NCBI RefSeq assembly: GCF_934309415.1
Contig: NZ_CAKRDI010000043.1
Location: 1-19,634 of the forward strand
Direction: 5' to 3'
DNA from: an uncultured Mediterraneibacter sp.
Lineage (GTDB): Bacteria > Bacillota > Clostridia > Lachnospirales > Lachnospiraceae
Length of the DNA: 19,634 bases
Below, piece by piece: positions 7,019 to 13,591 of this stretch; the stretch's first letter is position 1, and each line of letters begins with the position of its first letter. Position numbers and translations under genes: made by a program. Under the pieces are notes generated by a model. That model saw nothing but the letters and a program-made list of their open reading frames with translations, searched no databases and had not been told where the DNA came from.

Positions 7019-8251
7019 TTACCAGCTTGTAAAGAACACATTGTCCCCGACAACCACTCCGGTTCGGCTTGTAGAGGCTGCGTACAGGAAATAGTAGCAG
7101 TCTGCAACAGAAGAAAGTCTGGCACCATTAATCGCATCCTGTGCGACCTGAATGGAAAGGCTGGCCGGTCCATTATTCAGGACACGATCCAGAGTTCCGG
7201 TCCATACAGGAGCAAACTGTCCTCCGGAATAAATAACACCTGAGATACCGCTTCCAAAACGTCCACTCTCCACACGATTCATGATAACAGTAGCAACTGC
7301 CAGCATGGAATCATAATCATAGTGGGCCTCACATTGAAGCAGTGCTGCCAGTAATGTCACATCATCGGTAGAAGCGGATGTTGAACCACCGTTAATTACG
7401 TTACTCGATGAAGAATTACCGGAGCTGTTTGAACTTCCAGAGTTGTTTGAGCTGCCGGAGTTACCTGAACTACTGGAACTGCTGGAACTACTTGAGCTGC
7501 TGGAAGATGAATTATTCTTCTTTGAAGCAGCAGCTTTCTGTGCAGCAGCCTTTTTCGCAGCAGCAGCTTTTTTCGCAGCAGCAGCTTTTTCAGCTTCCGC
7601 TTTCTTACGGGCTTCTTCTGCAAGTCTTGCAGCTTCTTCCTCTTTCGCTTTTTTCAGTTTAGCGTTGACATCATCCAGATTGGTGGATGTAGCTTTTGCT
7701 TTCGCCTGCAGATCCGCTTTCTGAGTTTTCAATTGAGCTTCCAGCTCATCCATAGAAGCTTTCTGTTTCTCAAGGTCTTCCTTCTGATCAGCAATCTGCT
7801 GATGAGTTTCTTTCAGATTTTCCAGAGCATTTCTGTCATATTCACTGAGGTTTTCAATAAAGTCAGCTTTATTCAGAAAATCTGACATACTTTCAGCGGA
7901 GAAAAGCATCTCCAAAAGTGTTGAATTCCCGTGTTCATACATATATTTAATACGGGATTTCATATCCTGATATTGTTTCTCTTCGTTGGCCTCTGCCTCT
8001 TTGAGGTCATCTTCAGTCTTGTCTATATCACCATTCAATATCTCAACCTGCATTTCTGTAGATGAGATCTTTTCACTCAGGTCCAGGATATCCTGATTGA
8101 TTCCTTTGAGTTCGTTTTCAAGGGCAGAGGTTTGGTTTTCCAGGCTTTTGATATCTTCCGTAGCGTGGGATGGAAAATACGAAAGCACGACAGCAAGAGC
8201 ACAGCAGAGAGCGATTCCCGACTGAATCCTGCGTTTTTTACAGAGTTCCAT
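7019..8251 (-). CDS. Secreted cell-wall hydrolase: PcsB/CwlO-type coiled coil plus SleB domain
   Basis: A predicted exported peptidoglycan hydrolase of 410 residues. A signal peptide (about 1-30, KKRR then a hydrophobic stretch ending SHA) is followed by a long coiled coil (about 35-200). The coiled coil includes the MYEHGNSTLLEMLFSAESMS patch typical of PcsB/CwlO-like coiled-coil domains. An Ala/Lys/Glu-rich helix (about 205-245) and a poly-Ser then Ser/Asn/Gly linker (about 246-290) lead to a SleB/CwlJ-type hydrolase domain (about 296-410; LLAALLQCEAHYDYDSMLAV, IMNRV, GGQFAPVW). Glu308 is the likely catalytic acid. The ORF is open to 8320, but I place the start at the ATG ending at 8251 because AAAGGA lies 8 nt before it and the signal peptide then begins properly. 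In spore formers SleB proteins act in germination; the coiled coil suggests vegetative, FtsEX-like control instead. Confidence 0.88.
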   Translation of the reverse strand: MELCKKRRIQSGIALCCALAVVLSYFPSHATEDIKSLENQTSALENELKGINQDILDLSEKISSTEMQVEILNGDIDKTEDDLKEAEANEEKQYQDMKSRIKYMYEHGNSTLLEMLFSAESMSDFLNKADFIENLSEYDRNALENLKETHQQIADQKEDLEKQKASMDELEAQLKTQKADLQAKAKATSTNLDDVNAKLKKAKEEEAARLAEEARKKAEAEKAAAAKKAAAAKKAAAQKAAASKKNNSSSSSSSSSSSSSSSGNSGSSNNSGSSNSSGNSSSSNVINGGSTSASTDDVTLLAALLQCEAHYDYDSMLAVATVIMNRVESGRFGSGISGVIYSGGQFAPVWTGTLDRVLNNGPASLSIQVAQDAINGARLSSVADCYYFLYAASTSRTGVVVGDNVFFTSW

Positions 8252-8390
8252 AATCTCGATTCCTTTCTTTAAAGGGTTTACAGAGCTATATTCAGAGTAA
8301 AAGATATCTTCTCTGAGCAATCAATAAAGCACTTAGATCAATTTGGATCAAGCTTCTTGATGTAGCCCGGTAAATGATGTTTTCAAGTTT

Positions 8391-8451
8391 TTGTTTTCAC
8401 TAACAATTACTGTTTGCGGGTTACCTGTGAACAGTAACACAGTGAAAACAA
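8391..8451 (-). promoter_or_regulatory. Large hairpin in the wall-hydrolase leader, built around a repeat-family hairpin
   Basis: TTGTTTTCACT (8391-8401) is perfectly complementary to AGTGAAAACAA (8441-8451). Inside it, 8406-8438 is a 33-nt hairpin whose minus-strand reading GTTACTGTTCACAG...AACAGTAAT matches the first hairpin of the dispersed repeat family. No flanking 6-bp duplication was found here. It lies in the roughly 200-nt 5' leader of the minus-strand gene. Confidence 0.6.
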
Positions 8452-8465
8452 GTCATCGAGGGTTT

Positions 8466-8494
8466 ATTATACTATAAATTGCGTTATTAAGCAA
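8466..8494 (-). promoter_or_regulatory. Promoter of the wall-hydrolase gene
   Basis: Read on the minus strand: TTGCTT (8494-8489), a 17-bp spacer and TATAAT (8471-8466). Transcription would start near 8459, leaving a structured leader of about 208 nt before the ATG. Confidence 0.6.
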
Positions 8495-8507
8495 ATTCTG
8501 ATAAAAT
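8479..8507 (+). promoter_or_regulatory. Promoter of the HAD-uppP operon
   Basis: TTGCGT (8479-8484), a 17-bp spacer and TAAAAT (8502-8507). It overlaps the divergent minus-strand promoter; the two -35 boxes form the palindrome-like TTGC...GCAA. Repeat copy 1 would lie in the transcribed leader. Confidence 0.5.
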
Positions 8508-8534
8508 AATTTTATAAATATTTCAGAAGAAGGT

Positions 8535-8677
8535 GTTACTGTTCACAGCATAGCTGTAAACAGTAACGTATCTCGCCATTTAGAATCGCCTTTGGCGATG
8601 GGCGAGATACATTCAAGACAATACGTGCATCTTTCATGTCAGTCACTTTGCTGATCGATATGGGAGTGAAAAGTAAC
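8535..8677. mobile_element. Dispersed intergenic repeat (MITE-like), full copy 1
   Basis: A 143-bp non-coding element. Hairpin 1 (8535-8567) has 15-nt arms and an ATA loop. Hairpin 2 is a nested stem, GTATCTCGCC (8568-8577) with GGCGAGATAC (8601-8610), enclosing ATCGCC/GGCGAT. Hairpin 3 spans about 8632-8665. The terminal inverted repeats are GTTACTGTTCAC and GTGAAAAGTAAC. This copy is the most diverged in hairpin 3 and shows no clear flanking duplication, so it may be the oldest insertion. It lies just upstream of the HAD gene. Confidence 0.85.
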
Positions 8678-8726
8678 CGGAGAAACAGTTGCACTGGAAA
8701 TATACACAGAAAGATGGAGAGGAACG

Positions 8727-9572
8727 ATGAACAAAAGAATCAGAATGGTCGGTCTGGATCTGGACGGCACATTGTTAAACGAGAAGAAAGAGCTGACTCC
8801 TTATACGGAAAAAGTAATAGAAGAAGCGATCCGTCAGGGCGTGATCGTACTGGTGGCAACCGGACGCCCGTGGATGGGAGTGCCGGAAGAACTGAGAACA
8901 TTTCCGGGAATGCGCTATGCTTTGACTTCAAATGGAGCAAGAGTGATCGATACCAGCACCGGAGAGGTACTGGATGAGCATCTGCTTGCAAGAGATCTGG
9001 CAAAGAAAACCCTGGAAATCTGTGGGAAATACGATACGCTACAGGAAGTTTATTTTGACGGGCAGGGATATGCGGAGTCGGATAAGATGGAACATGTAGA
9101 GAAATATCATCATAATCCGAATATGTGGAATTACATCCGAACAACAAGAATCCCGACGGATGATATCATTGGTCTTGTAGAAGGCGAGACACGGAATCTG
9201 GATAAGGTTCAGGCACTGTTTGCAGATATGGACGAACGTGAGAAGGCATGGAAAGAACTGGAGAAAGTCGAAGGCCTGGAACTGGTCGGATCTCTGAAAT
9301 ATAATATAGAAGTAAATGCCGCAGGGGTAAATAAAGGCACCGGACTTGTGAATCTTGGCAAACTTCTCGGAATCAGCCGGGAAGAGATCATGGCCTGTGG
9401 AGACGGAGATAATGACACCGTCATGCTCCGTGAAGTAGGACTTGGAGTTGCTATGGCAAATGCAGAAGAACAGGTCAAAGAGGCAGCAGACTATATTACT
9501 TTGAGCAATGAAGAAGATGGAGCGGCAAAGGCAATTGAAAAATTTGCGCTCGAAGGAGGAGAGAAATGTTAG
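8727..9572 (+). CDS. Cof-type HAD-IIB family phosphatase
   Basis: A cytoplasmic Mg-dependent phosphatase of the haloacid dehalogenase superfamily, 281 residues. Motif I is GLDLDGTLL (nucleophile Asp11, acid Asp13), motif II is ATGRPW (Thr45), motif III includes Lys203 in GVNKGTGL, and motif IV is CGDGDNDTVML (Asp226, Asp230). The large alpha/beta cap between motifs II and III (about 85-190) marks subclass IIB. Members typically act on sugar phosphates, nucleotides or cofactors such as FMN; the substrate cannot be told here. GGAGAGG lies before the ATG. The gene overlaps uppP by 7 nt, which suggests coupled translation. Confidence 0.92.
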   Translation: MNKRIRMVGLDLDGTLLNEKKELTPYTEKVIEEAIRQGVIVLVATGRPWMGVPEELRTFPGMRYALTSNGARVIDTSTGEVLDEHLLARDLAKKTLEICGKYDTLQEVYFDGQGYAESDKMEHVEKYHHNPNMWNYIRTTRIPTDDIIGLVEGETRNLDKVQALFADMDEREKAWKELEKVEGLELVGSLKYNIEVNAAGVNKGTGLVNLGKLLGISREEIMACGDGDNDTVMLREVGLGVAMANAEEQVKEAADYITLSNEEDGAAKAIEKFALEGGEKC

Positions 9573-10393
9573 AGGTTTTAAAAGTAATCATTCTTGGAAT
9601 CGTTCAGGGAATCACAGAATGGCTTCCGATCAGCAGTACAGGACATCTGATCCTGGTAGAAGAACTGATTCAGTTAAAACAGAGCGATGCATTCAGAAAT
9701 ATGTTTAATGTAGTGATTCAGTTTGGATCGATCATGGCGGTAGTAATGATCTATTTCCATAAACTAAATCCATTTTCAAAGACAAAGACGCAGAAACAGA
9801 AGATGCTGACAATCCAGCTGTGGATCAAAGTGATCATCGGTACACTTCCGGCCATGATCTTTGGACTGTTATTCAATGATCTGATTGAAGCAAAACTCAG
9901 CAATGCCTATGTCGTTGCACTGATGCTGGTTGTATACGGTGTACTTTTCATCGTGATTGAGAATCATAATAAGACAAGACAGCCGAAAGTGACAAGAATC
10001 TCACAGCTGTCCATCAAGACAGTTCTTCTGATTGGAGTATTCCAGATGATGGCGATGATTCCGGGAACATCCAGATCAGGAGCTACGATCGTCGGAGCGT
10101 TGTTACTGGGTGTTTCAAGAAGTGTGGCAGCAGAGTTCACGTTCTTCCTCGCAATTCCGGTTATGTTCGGGGCAAGCGCACTGAAACTGTTCAAATTCGG
10201 ACTCGCATTTACACCGATGCAGGTATTTTTGCTCCTTTTAGGAATGATCGTATCCTTCGGAGTATCCGTTGTAGCAATCAAATTCCTGATGAAATATATC
10301 AGAAATCATGATTTCAAGGCATTCGGATATTATAGAATTGTACTTGGAATTATCGTATTTCTCTATTTCGGAATTTCAGCATTAATGAAATGA
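9566..10393 (+). CDS. uppP: Undecaprenyl-diphosphatase
   Basis: An integral membrane enzyme that recycles undecaprenyl pyrophosphate to the monophosphate lipid carrier for peptidoglycan and other wall polymers. The 275 residues, the Q14xxxE18 motif with LPISSTGH (Ser24, His27), and the second motif PGTSRSGATI (166-175, Arg170) are diagnostic. Several hydrophobic membrane spans are evident. The ATG sits inside the last codons of the HAD gene, preceded by GGAGGAG. It is also called bacA, because overexpression gives bacitracin tolerance. No regulator is adjacent. Confidence 0.96.
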   Translation: MLEVLKVIILGIVQGITEWLPISSTGHLILVEELIQLKQSDAFRNMFNVVIQFGSIMAVVMIYFHKLNPFSKTKTQKQKMLTIQLWIKVIIGTLPAMIFGLLFNDLIEAKLSNAYVVALMLVVYGVLFIVIENHNKTRQPKVTRISQLSIKTVLLIGVFQMMAMIPGTSRSGATIVGALLLGVSRSVAAEFTFFLAIPVMFGASALKLFKFGLAFTPMQVFLLLLGMIVSFGVSVVAIKFLMKYIRNHDFKAFGYYRIVLGIIVFLYFGISALMK

Positions 10394-10420
10394 CAATATT
10401 TGTTTCCAGAGCAATCAGTG

Positions 10421-10445
10421 AGTGACCGATTTGGAGATGGTCGCT
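10421..10445 (+). terminator. Weak terminator-like hairpin after uppP
   Basis: AGTGACC (10421-10427) pairs with GGTCGCT (10439-10445), with one G-T pair, followed only by TATATTATG. The poor U-run makes termination uncertain. Confidence 0.4.
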
Positions 10446-10506
10446 TATATTATGATATAAACAGCAGTAAAGAGCATAAATAAAAGTGTTTGTTCTAAAA
10501 ATAAGC

Positions 10507-10534
10507 TTGCATTCTTTCTGAAACGTGTTAAAAT
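10507..10534 (+). promoter_or_regulatory. Promoter of the amino-acid ABC importer operon
   Basis: TTGCAT (10507-10512), a 16-bp spacer and an extended -10, TGTTAAAAT (TAAAAT at 10529-10534). The leader is about 45 nt to the ATG. Confidence 0.55.
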
Positions 10535-10585
10535 TATGAAGATAATTGTATTTTTATGCAAAGATAAATCAGGAGGAACGAAAAC

Positions 10586-11467
10586 ATGAAAAAGTTTTTA
10601 GCAGTGTGTCTGTCAGCAGCGCTTGTAACTGGTATGGTAGCAGGATGCGGAAGCAGTAAGAGCGATGATACAACAGACAGCAGTAAAGACAATGGTACAG
10701 TAACAGCAAAAGTAATTGATATCGATCTGACAAACGAAGAGTATGCATTCGGTGTTGATAAACAGCAGCCGGAACTTCTTGAAGAAGTAAACTCCTTCAT
10801 CAGCGAGATCAAAGAAGATGGAACTCTCGATGAGATCTGTAATAAATTCTTCTCAGACGGAGAGCCGGAAGCAGTAAAATCTGCAAAACTTGATACTTCC
10901 AAAGATCAGCTTGTAGTAGCTACAAATGCAGCATTCGAGCCATTTGAGTATACAAAGGGTGAGGATTACTACGGAATCGATATGGAGATCGCTTCTAAAC
11001 TTGCAGACAAACTTGGAAAAGAGCTTGTAATCCAGAACATGGATTTCGATGCAGTCTGCCTTTCAGTAAGCCAGCAGAAATGTGATATCGCAATGGCAGG
11101 TCTTACAATCAACGAAGAGAGAGAAGAGTATGTAACATTCTCTGATTCTTACTATTCAGCTTCTCAGAGACTGATCGTGCCGAGCACAGAGACAGGATTT
11201 GATGACTGCAAGACAGCAGATGATGTAGCAGCAAAACTTGCAGAGCTTGATTCATCCAAGAAGATCGGTGTTCAGCAGGGAACAACAGGTCAGTACTATG
11301 TTGAAGGAAGCACAGACTGGGATTTCCCGGGACTTCCGGCTGAGTGCGTAACATACAAGAGTGGATCTCTCGCAGTACAGGATATGCTGAACGGAAACAT
11401 TGATTACGTAATCATCGATGCAGCTCCGGCAACAGCAATCTCTACAGCAATCAACGAAGTACAGTAA
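10586..11467 (+). CDS. Polar amino-acid ABC transporter binding lipoprotein, circularly permuted
   Basis: An extracytoplasmic solute-binding lipoprotein (SBP family 3) feeding the downstream permease and ATPase. The signal peptide ends in lipobox VAGC (Cys21), then a Ser/Asp linker. Residues about 42-92 (LTNEEYAFGVDKQQPELLEE, then FISEIKEDGTLDEICNKFF) correspond to the C-terminal strand and helices of GlnH-type proteins. The usual N-terminal lobe begins only at about 108 (QLVVATNAAFEPFEY) and runs through MDFDAV, AGLTINEERE (Arg179, expected alpha-carboxylate ligand), GVQQGTTGQ and DYVIIDAAPA (Asp279, expected amino-group ligand). The protein ends 14 residues after Asp279, where the moved segment would normally follow. 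Length (293) is normal and no fold element is missing, so this looks like a true permutation, not damage. AGGAGG precedes the ATG by 9 nt. Likely substrates are glutamine, cystine or another polar amino acid. Confidence 0.93.
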   Translation: MKKFLAVCLSAALVTGMVAGCGSSKSDDTTDSSKDNGTVTAKVIDIDLTNEEYAFGVDKQQPELLEEVNSFISEIKEDGTLDEICNKFFSDGEPEAVKSAKLDTSKDQLVVATNAAFEPFEYTKGEDYYGIDMEIASKLADKLGKELVIQNMDFDAVCLSVSQQKCDIAMAGLTINEEREEYVTFSDSYYSASQRLIVPSTETGFDDCKTADDVAAKLAELDSSKKIGVQQGTTGQYYVEGSTDWDFPGLPAECVTYKSGSLAVQDMLNGNIDYVIIDAAPATAISTAINEVQ

Positions 11468-11499
11468 GATAATCGAACAAGACGAAACAGAATTTTACA

Positions 11500-11561
11500 G
11501 GAAGGAAAATACAGGCAACTTGAGTCAGCTGCATGCGTTTTCCTTCTTTTAGGAAGGAAAA
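11500..11561 (+). promoter_or_regulatory. Possible RBS-sequestering switch before the permease gene
   Basis: The sequence GGAAGGAAAA occurs twice (11500-11509 and 11552-11561) on either side of one complementary TTTTCCTTC (11538-11546). The second copy contains the permease ribosome site. Pairing with the first copy gives a terminator-like stem followed by TTTT; pairing with the second hides the ribosome site in a 9-10-bp hairpin. Either fold would lower permease output relative to the binding protein. Confidence 0.5.
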
Positions 11562-11564
11562 CCG

Positions 11565-12275
11565 ATGGGCAATTTCAGTCAGAAAGTAGATAAGTTTATA
11601 GAGATATTTCTGGACCAGAATGGCTATGTAAAAGTGGTTCAGGGCTTACAGAATACACTGCTTATCGCCGTGTGCGGTCTGATTATAGGTATTCTGATCG
11701 GAACACTGATCGCGACAGTGCGTGTCATTCCGAAGTATAAAACTTTGCCGAAAGTACTGAACGGTATCTGCAGTTTCTATGTGGCACTGTTCAGAGGAAC
11801 TCCTATGGTAGTTCAGCTTCTGGTATTTTATTATGTTCTTCTTCCAATCATTGGACTGAAGATCACGGGAGTGCAGGTCTCCATGCTCGTGTTCGGATTG
11901 AACAGTGGAGCCTATATTTCCGAAATTATGCGAAGCGGAATCCAGTCCGTTGATCCGGGACAGATGGAAGCCGGAAGAGCGGTTGGACTGAGCTTCGGAA
12001 CAAGCATGATGAAAATCGTAATCCCGCAGGCAGTTAAAAATATTCTCCCGACACTGGGAAATGAATTTATTTCCCTGATCAAGGAGACATCCGTTGTAAG
12101 TTTCGTAGGTGCAGCCGATCTGTACGTTGCATTTAACTACATCGGAAGTAACAGTTACGAGTTCATGGTGCCGTATCTGGTTATGGCGCTGATCTATATT
12201 GCACTGGTACTTGTGATCACACTGCTTGTTAAATTATTAGAAAGGAGCCTGAAGAAGAGTGATAGACGTAATTAA
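11565..12275 (+). CDS. Polar amino-acid ABC transporter permease
   Basis: An inner-membrane channel subunit of the His/Glu/Gln/Arg-type importer, 236 residues. The N-terminal motif [16 protein letters not shown] opens the first span. [10 protein letters not shown] (76-85) is the family hallmark. The EAA loop [20 protein letters not shown] (135-154) contacts the ATPase. About five hydrophobic segments are visible, ending in a basic tail (KKSDRRN). AGGAAGG lies just before the ATG. The stop codon lies 17 nt inside the ATPase gene, so the two are probably translated in a coupled way. Only one permease gene is present, so a homodimeric channel is expected. Confidence 0.94.
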   Translation: MGNFSQKVDKFIEIFLDQNGYVKVVQGLQNTLLIAVCGLIIGILIGTLIATVRVIPKYKTLPKVLNGICSFYVALFRGTPMVVQLLVFYYVLLPIIGLKITGVQVSMLVFGLNSGAYISEIMRSGIQSVDPGQMEAGRAVGLSFGTSMMKIVIPQAVKNILPTLGNEFISLIKETSVVSFVGAADLYVAFNYIGSNSYEFMVPYLVMALIYIALVLVITLLVKLLERSLKKSDRRN

Positions 12276-13089
12276 TCTGAAGAAGAGCTTTGGGGACAAA
12301 GAAATTCTTAAAGGAATCAATGTTACGATCAATAAAGGCGACATCGTTGCTGTGCTCGGACCATCCGGCTCCGGTAAAAGTACATTTTTAAGATGTCTGA
12401 ACTGTATGGAAGATCCGTCTGGTGGAAGTATCATTTTCAATGGTGTGGATATTGCGGACATGCACGTAGACATCAATGTTCATCGTCGTCATATGGGTAT
12501 GGTGTTTCAGCATTTCAATCTGTTTAACAACAAGACAGTTTTACAGAATGTCATGATGGCACCGGCTTATCTGAGATGTAAAGATCTGAAAAAAGCAAAA
12601 CGTAAAAATACATTCACTAAAGTAAAGAATGTATTTCGCGGAAATGATAAGAAAGAAGAACTGATTCCGATCACAGAGACAAAAGATCAGATTCAGAAAG
12701 AAGTAAAAGAGCAGGCTATGGGACTGTTAAAGAGAATCGGTCTGGAAGATAAAGCTGACGTATATCCGTCTACTTTGTCAGGAGGACAGAAGCAGAGAGT
12801 TGCGATCATCCGCTCTCTGGCTATGAATCCAGATGTAATTCTTTTCGATGAGCCGACATCCGCTCTGGACCCTGAGATGGTAGGAGAAGTTCTGGAACTG
12901 ATGAAGGATCTTGCCAGTGAAGGTATGACTATGGTTGTAGTAACACACGAGATGGGATTTGCCCGCGAGGTTGCATCCAGAGTACTCTTCATGGACGAAG
13001 GTCTGATCAAAGAAGAGGCAGCACCGGAAGAATTCTTCGAACATCCAAAGAATCCAAGATTGAAAGAATTCCTGTCTAAGATTTTATAA
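12259..13089 (+). CDS. Polar amino-acid ABC transporter ATPase, with a basic insertion
   Basis: The cytoplasmic ATPase of the importer, 276 residues. It has Walker [10 protein letters not shown] (34-42), Q-loop Gln84 (MVFQHFN), signature LSGGQKQR (163-170), Walker B ILFDEP with Asp197 and Glu198, the D-loop SALDP and switch His220. Typical GlnQ-like proteins have about 240-247 residues. The surplus is a Lys-rich segment at about 110-148 ([20 protein letters not shown] and following) between the Q-loop and the signature, in the helical subdomain. The start is a GTG 11 nt after AAAGGAG and overlaps the permease gene. No typical terminator follows; repeat copy 2 begins 50 nt downstream. Confidence 0.93.
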   Translation: MIDVINLKKSFGDKEILKGINVTINKGDIVAVLGPSGSGKSTFLRCLNCMEDPSGGSIIFNGVDIADMHVDINVHRRHMGMVFQHFNLFNNKTVLQNVMMAPAYLRCKDLKKAKRKNTFTKVKNVFRGNDKKEELIPITETKDQIQKEVKEQAMGLLKRIGLEDKADVYPSTLSGGQKQRVAIIRSLAMNPDVILFDEPTSALDPEMVGEVLELMKDLASEGMTMVVVTHEMGFAREVASRVLFMDEGLIKEEAAPEEFFEHPKNPRLKEFLSKIL

Positions 13090-13139
13090 TACCAGCATCT
13101 CTGCGGAGCAATCCTGGGGATCAAATGAGTGGTAAAATT

Positions 13140-13282
13140 GTTACTGTTCACAGCATAGCTGTAAACAGTAACGTATCTCGCCATTTAGAATCGCCTTTGG
13201 CGATGGGCGAGATACATTCAAGACAATACGTGCATCCTCCATGCCAATCAGCGGAGTGATTGACATGGGAGTGAACAGTAAC
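13140..13282. mobile_element. Dispersed intergenic repeat (MITE-like), full copy 2
   Basis: 143 bp with perfect 12-bp terminal inverted repeats, GTTACTGTTCAC and GTGAACAGTAAC. Hairpin 1 is at 13140-13172; hairpin 2 is at 13173-13215 (GTATCTCGCC with GGCGAGATAC, inner ATCGCC/GGCGAT); hairpin 3 is at about 13237-13270 (CATGCCAATCA with TGATTGACATG). AAAATT occurs immediately before (13134-13139) and again two bases after (13285-13290), consistent with a 6-bp target duplication. It lies between the ABC operon and mutY. Confidence 0.9.
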
Positions 13283-13337
13283 GCAAAATTACTTTTTGAC
13301 ACGTTTTAAAATGGAAAGCATAAAGGTATCTGTTCTG

Positions 13338-13346
13338 TGATATAAT
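13338..13346 (+). promoter_or_regulatory. Probable promoter of mutY (extended -10)
   Basis: TGATATAAT contains a perfect -10 (TATAAT, 13341-13346) with the TGn extension and no convincing -35 at 17 bp. A TTGACA lies further upstream at 13296-13301 but is not correctly spaced. Transcription from here gives a leader of about 240 nt. Confidence 0.5.
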
Positions 13347-13365
13347 ACAGGGCAGATATTTTTGT

Positions 13366-13524
13366 ATATATGTGTTAATTGTGGCATTTGTCTGGAGCGG
13401 GTCTGAAAATCATGACTGTAATCTGTATGTCCTGCTATGCGAGCTATTTTATCGCCCTTTGGTTGACGTAGCCCGCTACGCCGCACTCATTCAGACAAAA
13501 TCTCCCATAAATTGTGACATATAT
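13366..13524. repeat. Imperfect inverted repeat bounding a structured block before mutY
   Basis: ATATATGT (13366-13373) is complementary to ACATATAT (13517-13524), and TTTGTCTG (13387-13394) to CAGACAAA (13492-13499); a central AATT also matches. Inside is a CGTAG-CCCG-CTACG hairpin (13467-13480). The block is about 160 bp and more GC-rich in the middle than its flanks. It differs from the 143-bp repeat family. It could be a long leader RNA of mutY or another small mobile element; the short ORFs crossing it on both strands lack ribosome sites and look spurious. Confidence 0.5.
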
Positions 13525-13591
13525 CTTGCAGAAAGCATTTTTAAGACACACTCTAGTGGGTATAAAGTGAGAATAGGAGAATTAAAGTTTG

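Noticed and set aside
7396..7724. Several ORFs overlapping the low-complexity region of the wall hydrolase
   Set aside because: They are read-through products of the Ala/Lys and Ser-rich repeats in other frames, with no ribosome sites.
13140..13172. Hairpin 1 of the repeat as a Rho-independent terminator for the ABC operon
   Set aside because: The stem is strong but is followed by GTATCTCGCC rather than a U-run.
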